The position numbers were made by a program, and so were the translations under genes. A DNA stretch of 64,000 bases. It comes from Paracentrotus lividus. Taxonomy: Eukaryota > Echinodermata > Echinoidea > Camarodonta > Echinidae. The notes beneath the pieces are model-generated. The model ran no database searches and had not been told where the DNA came from. It was given only the letters and a program-made list of their open reading frames with translations. The stretch is from NCBI GenBank assembly GCA_940671915.1, contig CALNVZ010003435.1, forward strand, positions 11,758,947 through 11,822,946, in the 5' to 3' direction. Below, piece after piece: positions 46,058 through 58,518 of the stretch (its first letter is position 1; the number at the start of each line of letters is the position of its first letter).

Positions 46058-46180
46058 CTCTCAATCTTGTAATGTACTTTACCATGGTTCCCCCTGTAGC
46101 TTTGGTTCTTTCTTTGGAAATTTGCATTGGGTGAAGTTTTGTGATGTTTCGTTTAGAGTCGATGCTTTTTAGTGTAATAT

Positions 46181-47120
46181 TGTAAGCCCTTCTTCATCGA
46201 GCTCGATAACTTTCTACTAGGACTAGGCGGTGGAGACTTACATTGGGTTATATCTAAAGATTCATCAGAGGGGGCCTGGCTCTTTTATTTGGCCTTTGTC
46301 TAACTTCAGTGAAGGGTGTTTTTCAATTTCCGGTCCTAGATTCATAATACCTACTTCTACTCCTCCTACAGCCATATTGGCTGATTAGAACAATGTTATG
46401 TACGCTTACCTTTTTCTTGTTCAGGTATCTTGATTAGGCTGGATATAAGGTGAAATTCCAATAATTTCCTTGTTCAAAAATATAATTCCTCTGGTATCCA
46501 ACAATTCAAATCCTGTAATATTTGATGGGGGCGATTTTCCAAAAAATATCGCGGGAAGATACGGCCAATAAGCCAGTGGTCTGCGACCGGACCACTAACC
46601 GTTGTTTAACCCCTGAAAAGTACAGTCAACCACGCAGCGCAAATGTACGTCCGCTCGTCTCGACCGCCAACAGGAATCTTTATCTATGTTGCTTTTATTA
46701 ATGGTCTTTAAAATGCCACTAAAACAAACATGACAGATCATATAGGAAAAATGCACACGAAGGCAGTTCGTTGTGTTTGATGTTTTTTTTTTTTTTTTTT
46801 TTTTTTTTATTCATAATCAGGTAACGCCACCTGTCAGTGTATCAAGAAAATATTAACAAAAACCTAAATCGGTGAACTTGAGACACATTATCGAAGAATA
46901 GGATCATGTTCTTGCATTGTGATACAGAGTACGATATTATTGTCATTAAAAACATATAGAAAGACTTTCGAACAATAATTATCAGAGAACCGGAAAATCT
47001 TTCTCCCAGACTTACTCTTTGTCAAAATATTTTAACGAAATACCCTCTCTTGCCCCCCCCCTCCCTTTCTCCCTCTCTCCACTCTTTTCTCTCTCTCTCT
47101 CCAGCAGTAAATATGCACAC
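46181..47120. other. No gene recognised; LINE leader and poly(T)
   Basis: The first part may be 5' leader of the retrotransposon (up to about 46560). A T run of about 28 bases lies at 46780-46808, and a CT-rich microsatellite at 47040-47105. Confidence 0.5.
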
Positions 47121-47123
47121 TTA

Positions 47124-47330
47124 TGGTGGTATCTCACTTCGCGGAGACGTCTCCGCAATGGAAAAGTATCGTCTCCGCGATGGATAAAAAGTATTAGAGA
47201 CGTCTCCGATACTTTTTTTCCATCGCGTCTCCGCGACAATTTTCAAAACTGTCTCAAAGCCGTTTCAAAACCGTCTCAAAGTAGTCCCAAATCCGTCTCA
47301 AAGCAGTTTCCGCGAAGTGAGATACCACCA
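47124..47330. mobile_element. MITE with TTA target duplication (PIF/Harbinger-like)
   Basis: TGGTGGTATCTCACTTCGCG at the left and CGCGAAGTGAGATACCACCA at the right are exact complements. TTA flanks both ends (47121-47123, 47331-47333). The core repeats CGTCTCCG and GTCTCAAA words. A shorter relative is at 60053-60164. Confidence 0.9.
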
Positions 47331-47653
47331 TTAGCAAACTAACATAATCTCATTGTCTGATTACATCGAGTATACATTGCACATTATATTGGCTGTACAA
47401 AGCAGTTTGGCATGACTTGGTCTCAACTTTTACAAGGTTTTATACACTAAGGAATTATAGCTTGCAATATATCTCAGCTATAAAGCATCAGAACATATTT
47501 ATGTACCACATCATAGAAATATATTTTAAAAGAAATCGAATAAAACAGAATCTTACCACAAGATACGAGGAACAAACCTAACCTCTGATGAGATGACCAT
47601 TAGCAGCAAGAGTAAAAGCATAACATTAATTGATACACAATTAACACATTACC

Positions 47654-48875
47654 TGAGGCGCCTTCTCCAAACAAAATGCGTCAGTTTCCCGTAGCTTCCT
47701 GATCCAACACGAGAAACAATCGGCTTTCTGCTTTTAACGTGTTTATACCCCCGTCACACTGAGCTCGTTCCTACTACGTCCTTGCAAATTTTGCCGAACG
47801 GGCATAGTCTGTGTGTAAACTGAGTGGACGCAGTAAATACTTCTTACGATCTGTTTAAGAACTTTATGGACTAGCTCGGTCGGATTTCCAAAAAAGTGTT
47901 CACAAAAATCGGGCGCCCATCTCGTCCTAAAATTTAACGGGGTGGCAACGTACCTGAAACGAGATGGACGTACTACAAACGAAATTGCCGTACTTAAATC
48001 GTTCTAAAGATGTGCTAGGACGTCATACAAACGAGCATTGTATATTAATTATTCAAGTTCTAAAATTAAACGTAGTGACAACGTTCCTTAAACGGGTAGG
48101 ACTTACTCTGAACGAGAAGGACGTACTACGAACATACGTTTCAATTTTGAAAGAGAACGGCATGTCATAATTCCCGTCACACTGAGCTAGTTATCACTGC
48201 GTTCTAGGTAGTTCTTGGTGAACGGGCTCAATCTGTTTACACACGGACTGAACGTAGTGCAGACCTTTTAGAATCTAGTACAGACCGTTTACAATCTGTT
48301 TACGAACTTGGCGAACGGGCCCGAACGGAGAGAACGGAAAGGCATTCCGATTTTTTTGAACATGTTCAAAAAAATCGTACTGGCTTCAAGTTCTAAAATT
48401 AAACGTAGTGACAACGTTCCTTGAACGGGTAGGACTTACTCTGAACGAGAAGGACGTACTACGAACTAGGTACCTAACTTTTATCATGCTGCGCATAGGC
48501 ACTTTTAGTGACCGTTTGGACGTGCTACGAACGGTATAGAGTGAACGAGCAGTTTACTCGTTCTGAACTGGATAACAACGTATTGCGGACGCGATAAAGA
48601 CGGAATTGACGTAACGAGAACTATTTATGAACTGCCTAGCATCGTATTCAAGAAATTATTTTTCAAAGTTATAAGTTCCAACCCGACCAAAGCCCGTTCA
48701 GCATTTTTTTTTTAAAACGGGCAAAAACGGGCAAGAACGTTATAGAACGACCTCAGTGTGACGGCCCCCTTAAGCCGTATTAAGATTTCGGGATTCTATT
48801 CAAAAGCCGATAAATCGTCTTTTGGTAGAAAAAGAAGCGGGAAGCTGACGCACTTTGTTTGGAGAAGGCGCCTAA
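47654..48875. mobile_element. Outer TIR element interrupted by a second TIR element
   Basis: TGAGGCGCCTTCTCCAAACA at the left and TGTTTGGAGAAGGCGCCTAA at the right are inverted, and the arms continue for about 90 bases (CAATCGGCTTT / AAAGCCGATAA). Between the arms sits the element at 47748-48769. Confidence 0.8.
47748..48769. mobile_element. Inner TIR element, GTCACACTGAG ends
   Basis: CCCCCGTCACACTGAG at the left and CTCAGTGTGACGGCCCCC at the right are inverted. The interior repeats GAACGGGC, GACGTACTACGAAC and similar words. CCCGTCACACTGAGCTAG recurs internally at 48174, so part of the element is duplicated. No coding sequence is seen. Confidence 0.8.
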
Positions 48876-49742
48876 CAGGGGTCACTACACTAGGAGGGGT
48901 AAACTGGGCTATCAATCGGTCATTACATTAATCAAATCCGATTGAATTTCACCTTCAAATATTTCTTAATTTCAATAAACTTCCATGTTCATTAGCAGTG
49001 CAAGGTTTCACGGTGCACCAAGAAGGCCTACTTGAGGCATTTATGAGTGGTCCTACTCAGACACTTTCTTTCATGTTCATATTCATCATAGATACATCGT
49101 ATGTCACAATAATATTTCTGTTTGTACGAAAAAAAAAGATGATTATTTGAAAGAAAACTATGGATCACTATTATTTAAAAAAAAGATTAATAGGAACATA
49201 AAAAATAAAATGCGGCTTTTCTTCATCATTGTAAGTTATGGATGTCTCTGGGGCATAAAGAGGTATTCAAACAACCATGAACTACAATATTTGGTATCCA
49301 GTTTTCATACATAAGTCGTTACTATGTCGGGCAAGCGTTGGTCAAATTTTCGGGTTGTTTAAAAAGCATGCATAAAATAGGTATACTGGGATCTGTCCAC
49401 ATCCTTCGCAAAACATTTTTCGAAGCTCCGTATGTCAGCTGCTATTATGAGAGCCAATAATTTCTGACTCTGATATCTACTTATAATAGAAACATTAAGG
49501 ATCTTTTCATTCTACTTGTTCTATAACATAGCCTACTTCATTTATTTCTTTCTACACATTATATGAGAGAATAATCTGAAAATTCATAATGTGTGCTATT
49601 AAAGGCATTACTTTCTTAAATTCAGCGTTTGTTCAAAGTTTCGTCGAAGTATTTAGGGTGACGACGTATATCCGCTTTAAAAACCAATTGACTTGAGGAT
49701 CTGAGTGTAATCTTAGGATAAGAAAAAAAGCACTATTATATG

Positions 49743-52700
49743 CTACAGAGATTGATATTTCTCGAGCTGAGGTTTTTTCTCCTCTTTGCTGGATGATGTA
49801 CAAAGGGGTTCACTTCTGGTTCTTTCCATTTCATCTAGTTTTGACAATGTAGTCTCCTTTTCTGCTGATGGTCTCTGATAGTACTGCAATATCCTACAAT
49901 TATAATGAAACATAAAAAGACAAGATTAAGACACAAGACAGAGAACCTGCTCCCTCCTCATTATAAGACCAATTGAACCAAAACAAAATATGGTCTCCAA
50001 TAAGGAATCAATATCGGTGAGAAAAACTGACACTTTGATTGTTTGAAACTAATGTCAACTGTTAAAAACAACGTAGGCCTATTGAAAACAATTCTCTTAA
50101 CATTTTAAAAGAAAGTATCGTTCATTTTTTCAGTTTAAAAAAAAATGTCGTTATTGCAGAAGTTTTGTTTTTTGTTTTAATCATCTATTTGAGTACATGG
50201 CCATTTAAAATATTTATAGAAAGACAAATTAACACTGTGGAAAGTTTTGGGAATACACAAATTAGGCACTCTTATGAAAATGATAATATATAAAAGAGTT
50301 TGCTGTGATGCCGCTTTGACCGATCGGGTGTAACTGGCTACTCTTGCATTTCCCAGCGATTCTACATACATAGCTAAGCGGCCATCTTGCCTGGCAGTGT
50401 AATAATTTTGTGTAACCTTTCAGAACTCGCTAAGTGACATGGGGCGTCTTCCTGCGTCCGCCGCAAGGATTTTTTGCGAAACAAGACGTAGACGAGAGGC
50501 AGTGAGTTGCATGTGCGATGCACTACCGCTTGTGACCATAAATACATTGATTGAAGTCAACTCAAGCACAAAGGAAGTAATAAATACGATAGTAGCCTAT
50601 TACAAAACATTCGTTATTGTCACCACAAACAGGAAAAACTGGAACATTAGGGCTACAGATGTTTTATAGTCGAAACAATGGACCAGCAGCGGATCCAGAA
50701 TTTGAAAATGGAGAGGATGGCAGAGAGAGGGGGTGGTAGCGAGATTTTGTCCTCTTTCAAACATGTAAGTTTAATCAGGGGTTTCCAAAAAGAAATAGAG
50801 GGGCACACACGTGTTGTGCCGGCCCCCAATCCAAGGATGTCACAAATACAAATTATTGTTACATACATGTATACTCTTTAAAAAAAATGATAATAAAAAT
50901 TTAAAAAATATGGGTCAAATTGATCTTATTCCGGGTCACAAGGGCCACACACCATTAAAGGGATGTAGTAACATTGAATGATATTCAAATCGCATTTTAT
51001 TCGATTTAGCTCATTTTGCCAACATAATTATAAACACTTAAGTCAGTCTGGTATCTCTTCAAAACTGCAAGCTAATTGCTTGCTTTACCTTCGAGATATC
51101 AATGATTTCATACTAAAATTTTATAAACCATCCCCGAATGGTTTATAAAACAATGTGCTTTGCAAAATAACACAACATAATATACCCATTTCATGTTGTG
51201 TCTTCCCCATCCCTAGCGGCCTGCTGAGATTCCAGCAGAGGGGTAGTACATTTATTGGTGTTCAGCTGTATGCTTAGCATCGCAATATTACACTGTTTTA
51301 AGGTAGTAAATGGCTTCCGTTTGATCTGAAACTTTCAGTAGTTTGTTTTTACTGTTGGAGCAATATAATTTTATTGATCTTGATCTAATTGCTCTTGTTT
51401 TTGAAAGTTACCAAATCCCTTTAAGGGTCAATTATTGCCATACATTTGGTATTTGGCCCTGACTGACCCGAAATATGTGTATACAGTGCGTATTAAAAAA
51501 AAACGTGACAGATTTGAGAAGCCTGTCAAAATTTTGTTTCAAATTATGATGTCTATATTTTGATGCTGATAGTTGCTCTGAAGTCTTATCTTTTAAATGC
51601 CATTAAAAAAAAATAAGTTTCGTTCACGCATGGGCGAACACGGAACGTTTTTGTAGAAGGCTTAAAAAAAGGCTTGTGCACAAATGGCAAGAACTGAGAA
51701 TTCATCAGACTTCTTACTAATCAGCAGACTTCCTCTTAACCTTCTCATTATCTTTGTCATTATTTTCGAATTATACTTTTAAAATTCATTTACAAAGCTA
51801 TTTAATTACTTGAATTGGGAGGGGGGGGGGGTATTTTTACATGTTATCGTTTAGCATTGAATGTTCCTTCCTACAAAAAAAAAAGAACTTTTTTTGTCAA
51901 TCCAAGTAAGGGGATTTGCAATATCAATGGGGAGGGCTTGTCATTTATTCAAATCCTTTCATTGTATGCAACAAAGGTCATGGTGCCTATGAAAGACATG
52001 AATCCTTTCCTATTAGTAGGGTTGGGCGAATCTCAACTTTTTTTTTCAAACGAGTTGTTTCTATAGTAAAATTCGATGTAGAATCGGAAAATGACAATTA
52101 TTTTTGCGTACGATGACGTCTTACGTCGCTAAAGTGCAAAAAACCAAAATGGCCGCCGAAATGGGGTATTTTGCCCAATTATCACACTTTTTATAGGTAT
52201 AAACCACCTTTATTATGTTTTCATATGGATTTTGGGTGTCAGGGAACCCAACATGATTAATCCAACATAATTAATCCTACCTAAGTTGACTATTAGTGTA
52301 GCTTGGTAGTAAGTTTCAGTCAATATCGAGCAAAAATCACCTCATATCGAAATCACTAAATAACACCTGTAATACATACTAGGTACATTAGGTCATGATA
52401 AAATTGTCAGATTTGAGCTTCTAGACATTAAAATCCATAAAGAAACGAAATGAAACCGGTTTATACCTATAAAGTGTGTGATGAATGGGCAAAAAACACT
52501 ATTTCGGTTTTTTTGCACTTTAGCGACGTCAGACATCATCGTACACAAAAATAATTGTCATTTTTGGATTCTACATCAAATTTGACTATAGAAACAACTT
52601 GTTTGAAATAACTTCTCAGAAAAAAGTAATTATTTGCCCAACCCTACTATTAGAATTAATGTTGTCCTTTCAAGCATACAATTTAACATGTTCAAGGAGT

Positions 52701-55700
52701 CAATGCCCCCTTTGCATATGGTACATGATAGCAACATGGCAAGACCTCAGTTTACCGGTGTGCAAAGAGCGCTCTTAGTCAGAGAATACCACCGTACAAA
52801 GAATCTTAATCATGTCCTGAGACGTTTTCGCGAAGTTTTCCCGAATGTAAGATGCCCCTCAAAATCAACAGTTTACAGAAACATTGTAAAGTATACTGCA
52901 ACTGGTACCAGCCAAAACCTCAACCGTGGTCGATCAGGACGCCGAAGAAGTGGAAGGTCTGCTGAGAACATCGCCGCTGTCCGTCAAGCCATACATGATC
53001 ATCCTGATGGGTCTGTCAGTAGTCGGCGCAACACTCTTGGACTCCCTCCTGCAACTTTCAACCGCATAGCACGTCTGGACCTACATTTTCATTCTTATCA
53101 GATGATAAAACATCAAGAACTTAAGCCAGGCGATCGCCAAAGACGTCTTCGCTTCTGTAGGTGGCTGCTTGATCAACCTGATAGGTTCATCGAGGACCTC
53201 ATCATAGGAGATGAAGCTGGTTTTGCATTGAATGCAACTGTTAACACCCACAACATTAGAGCCTACATACCTCAAGGCCAGCCACCCTTGACATTCGATT
53301 ACAAGAGGAACGACAGTCGGATGAAGATGACAGTGTGGGTGGGTCTCATTGGGAATGGTACGCTAGTTGGCCCTGTCTTCTTAGACCAGAATGTCACCGG
53401 TGAAAGCTACCTCAACATGATCAACGATGAAGTTGTTCCTGCACTCGCCAATCAGCGTAGATATCGTCGCCATGGCAACGGCCGATTCCAGAGAGTCTGG
53501 TGGGCTCAAGATGGTGCGCCGTGCCATAGGAGCAGGGTCATTACAGACAGGTTGACCGAGCTGTTTGGTGAGCGGGTCATCGCTCTCAACCGACGTGTTG
53601 AGTGGCCACCGAGGTCTCCCAATCTTACACCTCTGGACTTTTTCTTGTGGGGCTATTTGAAGTCCAAGGTGTTTGTCACACCACCTACAGATCTACCAGA
53701 TATGAGAAGGAGAATCCCTGCCGAGGTGGAGAGTCTCAGACAAGACCGAGAAATGATCCGCAGATCTGTAAGAGACATGCTTCGAAGAGCGAGGAAATGC
53801 GTCGAAAGGGAAGGAGGATACGTCGAAGATTGAATCGGCAGTCAGAAAGCAAGAAGGCAGCATAAACGATCAACGAACATTTATTTATTTATTTTTTTTT
53901 ATTTTTTTTTTTTTAAACCAATGTTTCGACTGTAAATTAAAAAAAAGGAACAAACATGAATTCACTTGTTTTACTTATGTTTATTACAGTAAAGAAGAAA
54001 ATGTGTTGTTCTTGAATGAGAGGTTGATTGTGACTTATTTTTTAATAGAGAAAAGAGTGATTTTGGGGTTGATTTGGTTGGTTGGTTGGTTGATTGATTG
54101 ATTGAGTGAATGAGTGATTGATTGATTGGTTGATTGATGGATTGATTGATTGATTTGTTTGTTTGTTTGTTAGATTGATTGTTTATTTCATTGTTTGTTT
54201 GATGGATTGATTGATCAATTGCTTGATTGACTTTTTGAATGATTGATTGTTCGATTAATTGTTTGAATGATTGCTTGACTGATCGATTCATTTTTTATTA
54301 AATCTTCGAATGATTGATTAAATCATTGAAATAATCATAGGAAATCAACTCAAAAGACAAACATATTCATTGATCTGTGCAAAGCAACAATCAATCTGAA
54401 TGGGAGAACCTGATTCAGAATGATGACAAAATTTCAATACCCTTTGAATTGTGCGCAAGCCCTTTTTTGAGCCCCTGACAAAAACGTTCCGTGTTCGCTC
54501 AAGCATGAACGAAACTTTTTTTTTCTAATGGCATTTGAAAGATGAAACTTCAGAGCACCTATAAATATCAAAATATAGGCATCATAACTTGAAACGAAAT
54601 TTTGACAGACTTTTCAAAACTGTCCCGTTTTTTTGATACGCACTGTACAGTCTGCGTCAAATAAAATGGTACAAGTGGAAAACATTTTTTTATAGTATGA
54701 AGATTAATCACAGCCTGCTATTGTTTGGTATTTTCAAAAAGCAGGAAGATCAGGCTTTCACCTGCAATTTTTTTCATCATGTCTGGTGTTGTATTTTTTG
54801 AAATATGACTAGTTTTCTACAATCAAGAAAAATCCATTTTTCGCACGCCGTCCCATGCCTTTGTGTATAGGTTTCGCAAAATGGCCATGAAGTGCTCAAA
54901 TTCGATTTGTTTCTCGTCGCACAAAATTTAGCTTAATTTTTGTTTTACGAAAGCAAATTATACAGAACAAAGCGCATCAGCAAGGAAAATTATTTGGCTT
55001 TATTTTGGTACCACATACACGCATTATTTGAAAATATTTCACAACTAAATAGTTTTTTCCCGACTGTACCATTTTTTTTTTGGACACAGACTGTATAGCC
55101 TAAATGAACCCGGAAAATAGGTCTATTTGACCCTCCAGTCTTTAGTGTTTAGGATTTCTGGAATATGAATCTTACCCATTCAATATGATAGGGATGATGA
55201 CTATTATTGAACAGACATAGAAAGTGAGCTGAGGAAAGCCAATATTCATGGTGAATGCGAAGATACCATTTATGAGAAAAGGTGAACAGACCGACATCAG
55301 ACTCGAAGAAAGGGATAAGAATGCAAATGTCATTCCTGTGAATTAAATGGAAACAAAAACAACGTGAAAATTGTACATTTCAACAAAATATTTAAATGAC
55401 ATAAAATGTTGTATCCATGCATGTGCACGAAATTCATAACTCATATCAGATGAAAATTGGGTGTAAATTATCAAATGCTTGAAGTGGATTCAGGATTTAC
55501 ATTTACAATGAAGCAGAATTTTGGTAGCACCCTTTCCTTCCATAAAAAGGAAGGCACATTAATACGAGGAAATGCGTTTGATTCCCGGCATATTTACAAA
55601 AACTCAATTTCAGTCAAAATTGTGTTTGTCAGTAACTCACCATGTTCTTTCTTAGTGACGGCCTTAGAAATGAGATCCTTGCAAAGCGGTGATGTAGCAG

Positions 55701-57974
55701 TTCTTATGAAACCAACTATGGTTGCTGAAAGTAAGAGCATATATATAAATGAAAACGGTTAGACCTATCAATCACCGATCTGATTTTTCATACAATGTTT
55801 TGCACTTTTCAATAATAAAACAAAAGAGCTTCGGACAGAGTGGATGGAAGAAATAATGGCCTGCCCACAGAAGAGATTGTTGAGGGGACTACTTGCCAAT
55901 GTCAGAATCGTAGGATATCGCCTAAAAACTGTGTATATGCGGCAGTCACACGTACACAACGCAAAACCAGGGCATTGAAATTTGAGAAAATTGCCGACAG
56001 CGTGCACACAGAGCATTTACGTAGATAATACATATTAAGATACGCAACGTATGCAAAGCGTTGGTCCAGTGCGCTCGACGCATGAGTAACGCACATCTAG
56101 CACATACTGTGCGTTGACCATGCGTCTTACATGTGACTGCGCCATTATACACATACCTACATGTACGTATGATTCTGCAGTCACACAGACATTACGTTTA
56201 GTTACGTTTTTGTTGTTTTATCCTTATTTCATCTTCCATTCTATCATTTTTATGTATTTCTTTGTTTTATTGGATGAAAAAAAAAATCACTATTTCCACT
56301 GCTGACTATGACGGGATCCACCGACAAAATAAATATTTGGACGCAACGCAGACCTTACACAACGTATGTGTCTGTGTAACTATAGCATTAAAATTCGTCA
56401 CCCGGTGTTTTACAATAATATTTAATAAGCACGATATGATAGACACGACATTGGAACCTACCGATTATGGCTAACTGTACAGTATTCACTGCTAATGCTG
56501 ATGTCACTATTTGGGCGATGAAAGAGATGAGCGAAAAATTGATCAGCCAGTGTCCTGAAAAGCACTTCAGCAGCGGTCGCACAATAATCGCTGACACTGC
56601 AAGAAAGAAAAAATGAATAGTGAGTAACGATAATCACCATTATATTCAAAATTTGGATGCTCAAACGTTGATACAAAAAAATAAATAAATAAATAAATAA
56701 ATAATAATAATAAATAAACATGTAAACTGTATATTTATACCAGAATTATATCGATATTTGCATGATCTAGACACACTATACACACGATTTGCTTCACAAT
56801 TTTACCGATTAAATTGAAATTAAAACAAAAAATCATTTCCCCTGAAGAACAATTAGATTTGAAATTAAAGAAGGTTGCTCGGAGTCCGGAAGAACTTTCC
56901 TCCGTGTCGAAATCGCTGTTCCCCTTAATGCAATAATTGTTAGCCAATTTTAACATTTAGCTCATTTTAATTAGAAAATACTTATGTAATTTCTAAATGA
57001 CTTTATCAAATACAAAAGCTCCTACCTCCCGCCGGAAATAGGGCAACGGCAGCAGAATAGTATCCCACAATTGCAGGTGTCCAACAGAAGGGGCTTCCAA
57101 GACCATAGATAATAAGGACATCATACAGACTCTCATTTACAAGGACGGTGAGGCAAACAATAGCTAACAGAAGCCACACTCTCCATTTTCTGTCCGATCT
57201 GCCATTGCGGAATATCCCTCTGAAGTTCTTAAAACTTTTATGAAGGACTTTCTGTACGTTGATATCCACTCGAATTGATACAGTCTCCAGCATGACCCCT
57301 GGGCATCCTACATATCCTAGGCTGATAGCTGACAGAGCTACCGGTATGGCGAAACACACGGGAAAGTTATCCAGGTACTGCAGGAGCACACCTCCTAAAG
57401 CTTGGCCACATCCCCATCCTGCGTAAGAGGCGAAAGTTTGTAGGACCAATCTCTGCGTGCGAGAATTCCCTGTTGTCGAGTCCGCAATGTAGGCAGAACA
57501 CACAGTTCCTATCACTGCTGTGTCCCCGCAGATCCCTAAAGTGATACTCGCGAGGAGAGTTACTGCTAAAGGTAAACTTAAAATAGAAACAAGGAGAAAG
57601 GTTAGAGACGCAATGAGATGCCCGGTAGCTGAGAAGATCAAGACAGGTTTCCGACCGATGAAATCCGAAGAAGCGGCCAAAACGGACGCGGTGAGGATGG
57701 GTAAGAAATAAGTGATACTGGATAGCCACATGTTCCAAATGGCTGTCTCAGAGTTGATCTGGACTTCTACAGGATCGGAAACGTTAAGAATTGAGCAATT
57801 GCCGCCGCCATCTTGCTGAGGAAGCAAGTTGTAATTGTACTCAGAAGCTATGGTTCGTTGGATGTAGAGCATTCGGAGAGTACACAACATCCCCTGAATC
57901 GTGAGAATTAGAAAGTTGATGGGTTCAGTTGCTATGTATCTGGCTTTGCTGATTTCCTCGGTGTGGTCATCCAT
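49743..57974 (-). CDS. SLC46-like MFS transporter, gene B, 492 aa
   Basis: Exons on the minus strand: 57974-57026, 56596-56462, 55724-55641, 55335-55176, 49893-49743; total 1479 nt, 493 codons, no internal stop. Exons 1-4 have exactly the lengths of gene A (949, 135, 84, 160) and the same phases; only the polar C-terminal exon differs (151 versus 139). The first exon is closely similar to gene A throughout, with TEPINFLI, SDFIGRKP and the NVS glycosylation site conserved. The last exon (LQYYQRPSAEKETTLSK...) parallels gene A (LQYHQRPSRGNETASSK...). Role as for gene A: a multi-pass solute transporter of unknown substrate. Intron 4 is expanded to 5.3 kb by a Tc1/mariner element. The pair arose by duplication, and both members look functional. 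Confidence 0.87.
52016..52647. mobile_element. TATTA-flanked MITE, copy 2 (632 bp), inside the transposon leader
   Basis: Ends GTAGGGTTGGGCGAA and TTTGCCCAACCCTAC are inverted, flanked by TATTA (52011-52015, 52648-52652). Colinear with copy 1 at 37330-37960 and almost the same length. It ends 88 bases before the transposase start codon. Confidence 0.9.
52736..53833 (+). CDS. Tc1/mariner-type transposase, DD41D, 365 aa
   Basis: DDE/D transposase expected to bind the element ends and cut and paste at TA. The N-terminal half has helix-turn-helix-like DNA-binding segments (about 5-115; VLRRFREVFPNVRCPSKSTV) with an arginine-rich hinge (RGRSGRRRSGRS). The catalytic triad is D159 (IIGDEAGF), D259 (WAQDGAPCH) and D301 (SPNLTPLDFFLWG). 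D259 and D301 are separated by 41 residues, the spacing of the DD41D (rosa-like) group. The frame is open upstream to 52634, but those codons derive from the MITE, so ATG at 52736 (MARPQFTGVQ) is preferred. No frameshift or stop is present and all catalytic residues are kept, so the enzyme may be active. Confidence 0.9.
   Translation: MARPQFTGVQRALLVREYHRTKNLNHVLRRFREVFPNVRCPSKSTVYRNIVKYTATGTSQNLNRGRSGRRRSGRSAENIAAVRQAIHDHPDGSVSSRRNTLGLPPATFNRIARLDLHFHSYQMIKHQELKPGDRQRRLRFCRWLLDQPDRFIEDLIIGDEAGFALNATVNTHNIRAYIPQGQPPLTFDYKRNDSRMKMTVWVGLIGNGTLVGPVFLDQNVTGESYLNMINDEVVPALANQRRYRRHGNGRFQRVWWAQDGAPCHRSRVITDRLTELFGERVIALNRRVEWPPRSPNLTPLDFFLWGYLKSKVFVTPPTDLPDMRRRIPAEVESLRQDREMIRRSVRDMLRRARKCVEREGGYVED
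54060..54300. repeat. (GATT)n / GATTGATT minisatellite
   Basis: Degenerate GATTGATTG and TTGGTTGG repeats between the transposase gene and the right inverted arm. The Asn/Gln-rich minus ORF here is an artefact. Confidence 0.9.
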
Positions 57975-58518
57975 TCTTGAAGAAAAGTTTGCTCAAGTCT
58001 TTATCAAAAATGTGTTCCACTTATTTGGTCCACCTTCTTATACCTCCAGTGTCCCTTGATGTCCCAGTTCTAGAAGAATTCCATCCTAAAAAGAAAAATT
58101 ATTTATTTATTAGCCATGAACAGTAAGTGAGGATAAGAAGTTATGACAAACTTCTGATTAAACATAAAGAAAGATCAAAGGCCATGTTTACAGTATTTCA
58201 TGCGACTCATTACCAAAACAAAATCGGCACCAACTAATTCAGCTTTACACAACAATTTCAATTGTCTTGTCAACATGGTCAAGCTTCACTTACGAATCAT
58301 ATGTCATCTCTCCAGTCCAGAATTAATTATTTACTTTTTATCCTCAAAATGTAGGTATAAAGACGCATAAGGCATACTTGACACTTTAGCGACTGGTATC
58401 TACCCAGTAGCACGATTATGTCTTGACATGACGGGTCATGACTCCTGCTCAACATAACAATGGTTTATCAAGACAATGGCAGATCATTTTCATATACCGG
58501 GTTTTATACATAACTTCT
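57975..58518. other. Upstream flank of SLC46-like gene B
   Basis: The first 100 bases resemble the flank of gene A (CCAGTGT and TTTATC words). No TATA box or other clear promoter motif was recognised. Confidence 0.35.

Larger units (their letters stand above)
38480..46180 (-). mobile_element. Decayed non-LTR retrotransposon with APE endonuclease, RT and RNase H, split by later insertions
   Basis: Read on the minus strand: a gag-like ORF1 (46057-45259), then ORF2 with endonuclease, reverse transcriptase and RNase H (about 43440-38533). The presence of RNase H after RT fits the I-type group of LINEs. The element is broken by a foldback complex (43500-45086) between the ORFs and by a hAT element (40103-41540) within RT. 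Exact 5' and 3' ends are not clear; the 5' leader may extend to about 46560. Confidence 0.8.
51484..54645 (+). mobile_element. Tc1/mariner-superfamily transposon (DD41D), near-complete
   Basis: Inverted ends CAGTGCGTATTAAAAAAA and TTTTTTTGATACGCACTG are flanked by TA. The inverted arms run about 175 bases with roughly 85% match (CGTTCCGTGTTCG / CGAACACGGAACG at their inner edge). It encodes one transposase (52736-53833). A MITE (52016-52647) is inserted in the leader, and a (GATT)n array (54060-54300) lies 3' of the gene. The whole element sits in intron 4 of SLC46-like gene B. Confidence 0.9.

Noticed and set aside
53971-54291. Asn/Gln-rich ORF of 106 codons
   Set aside because: Translation of the (GATT)n minisatellite.
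55937-56390. Possible inverted repeat in gene B introns (GTCACACGTAC... / ...GTGTCTGTGTAAC)
   Set aside because: Matches are short and interrupted; no clear ends or target duplication.
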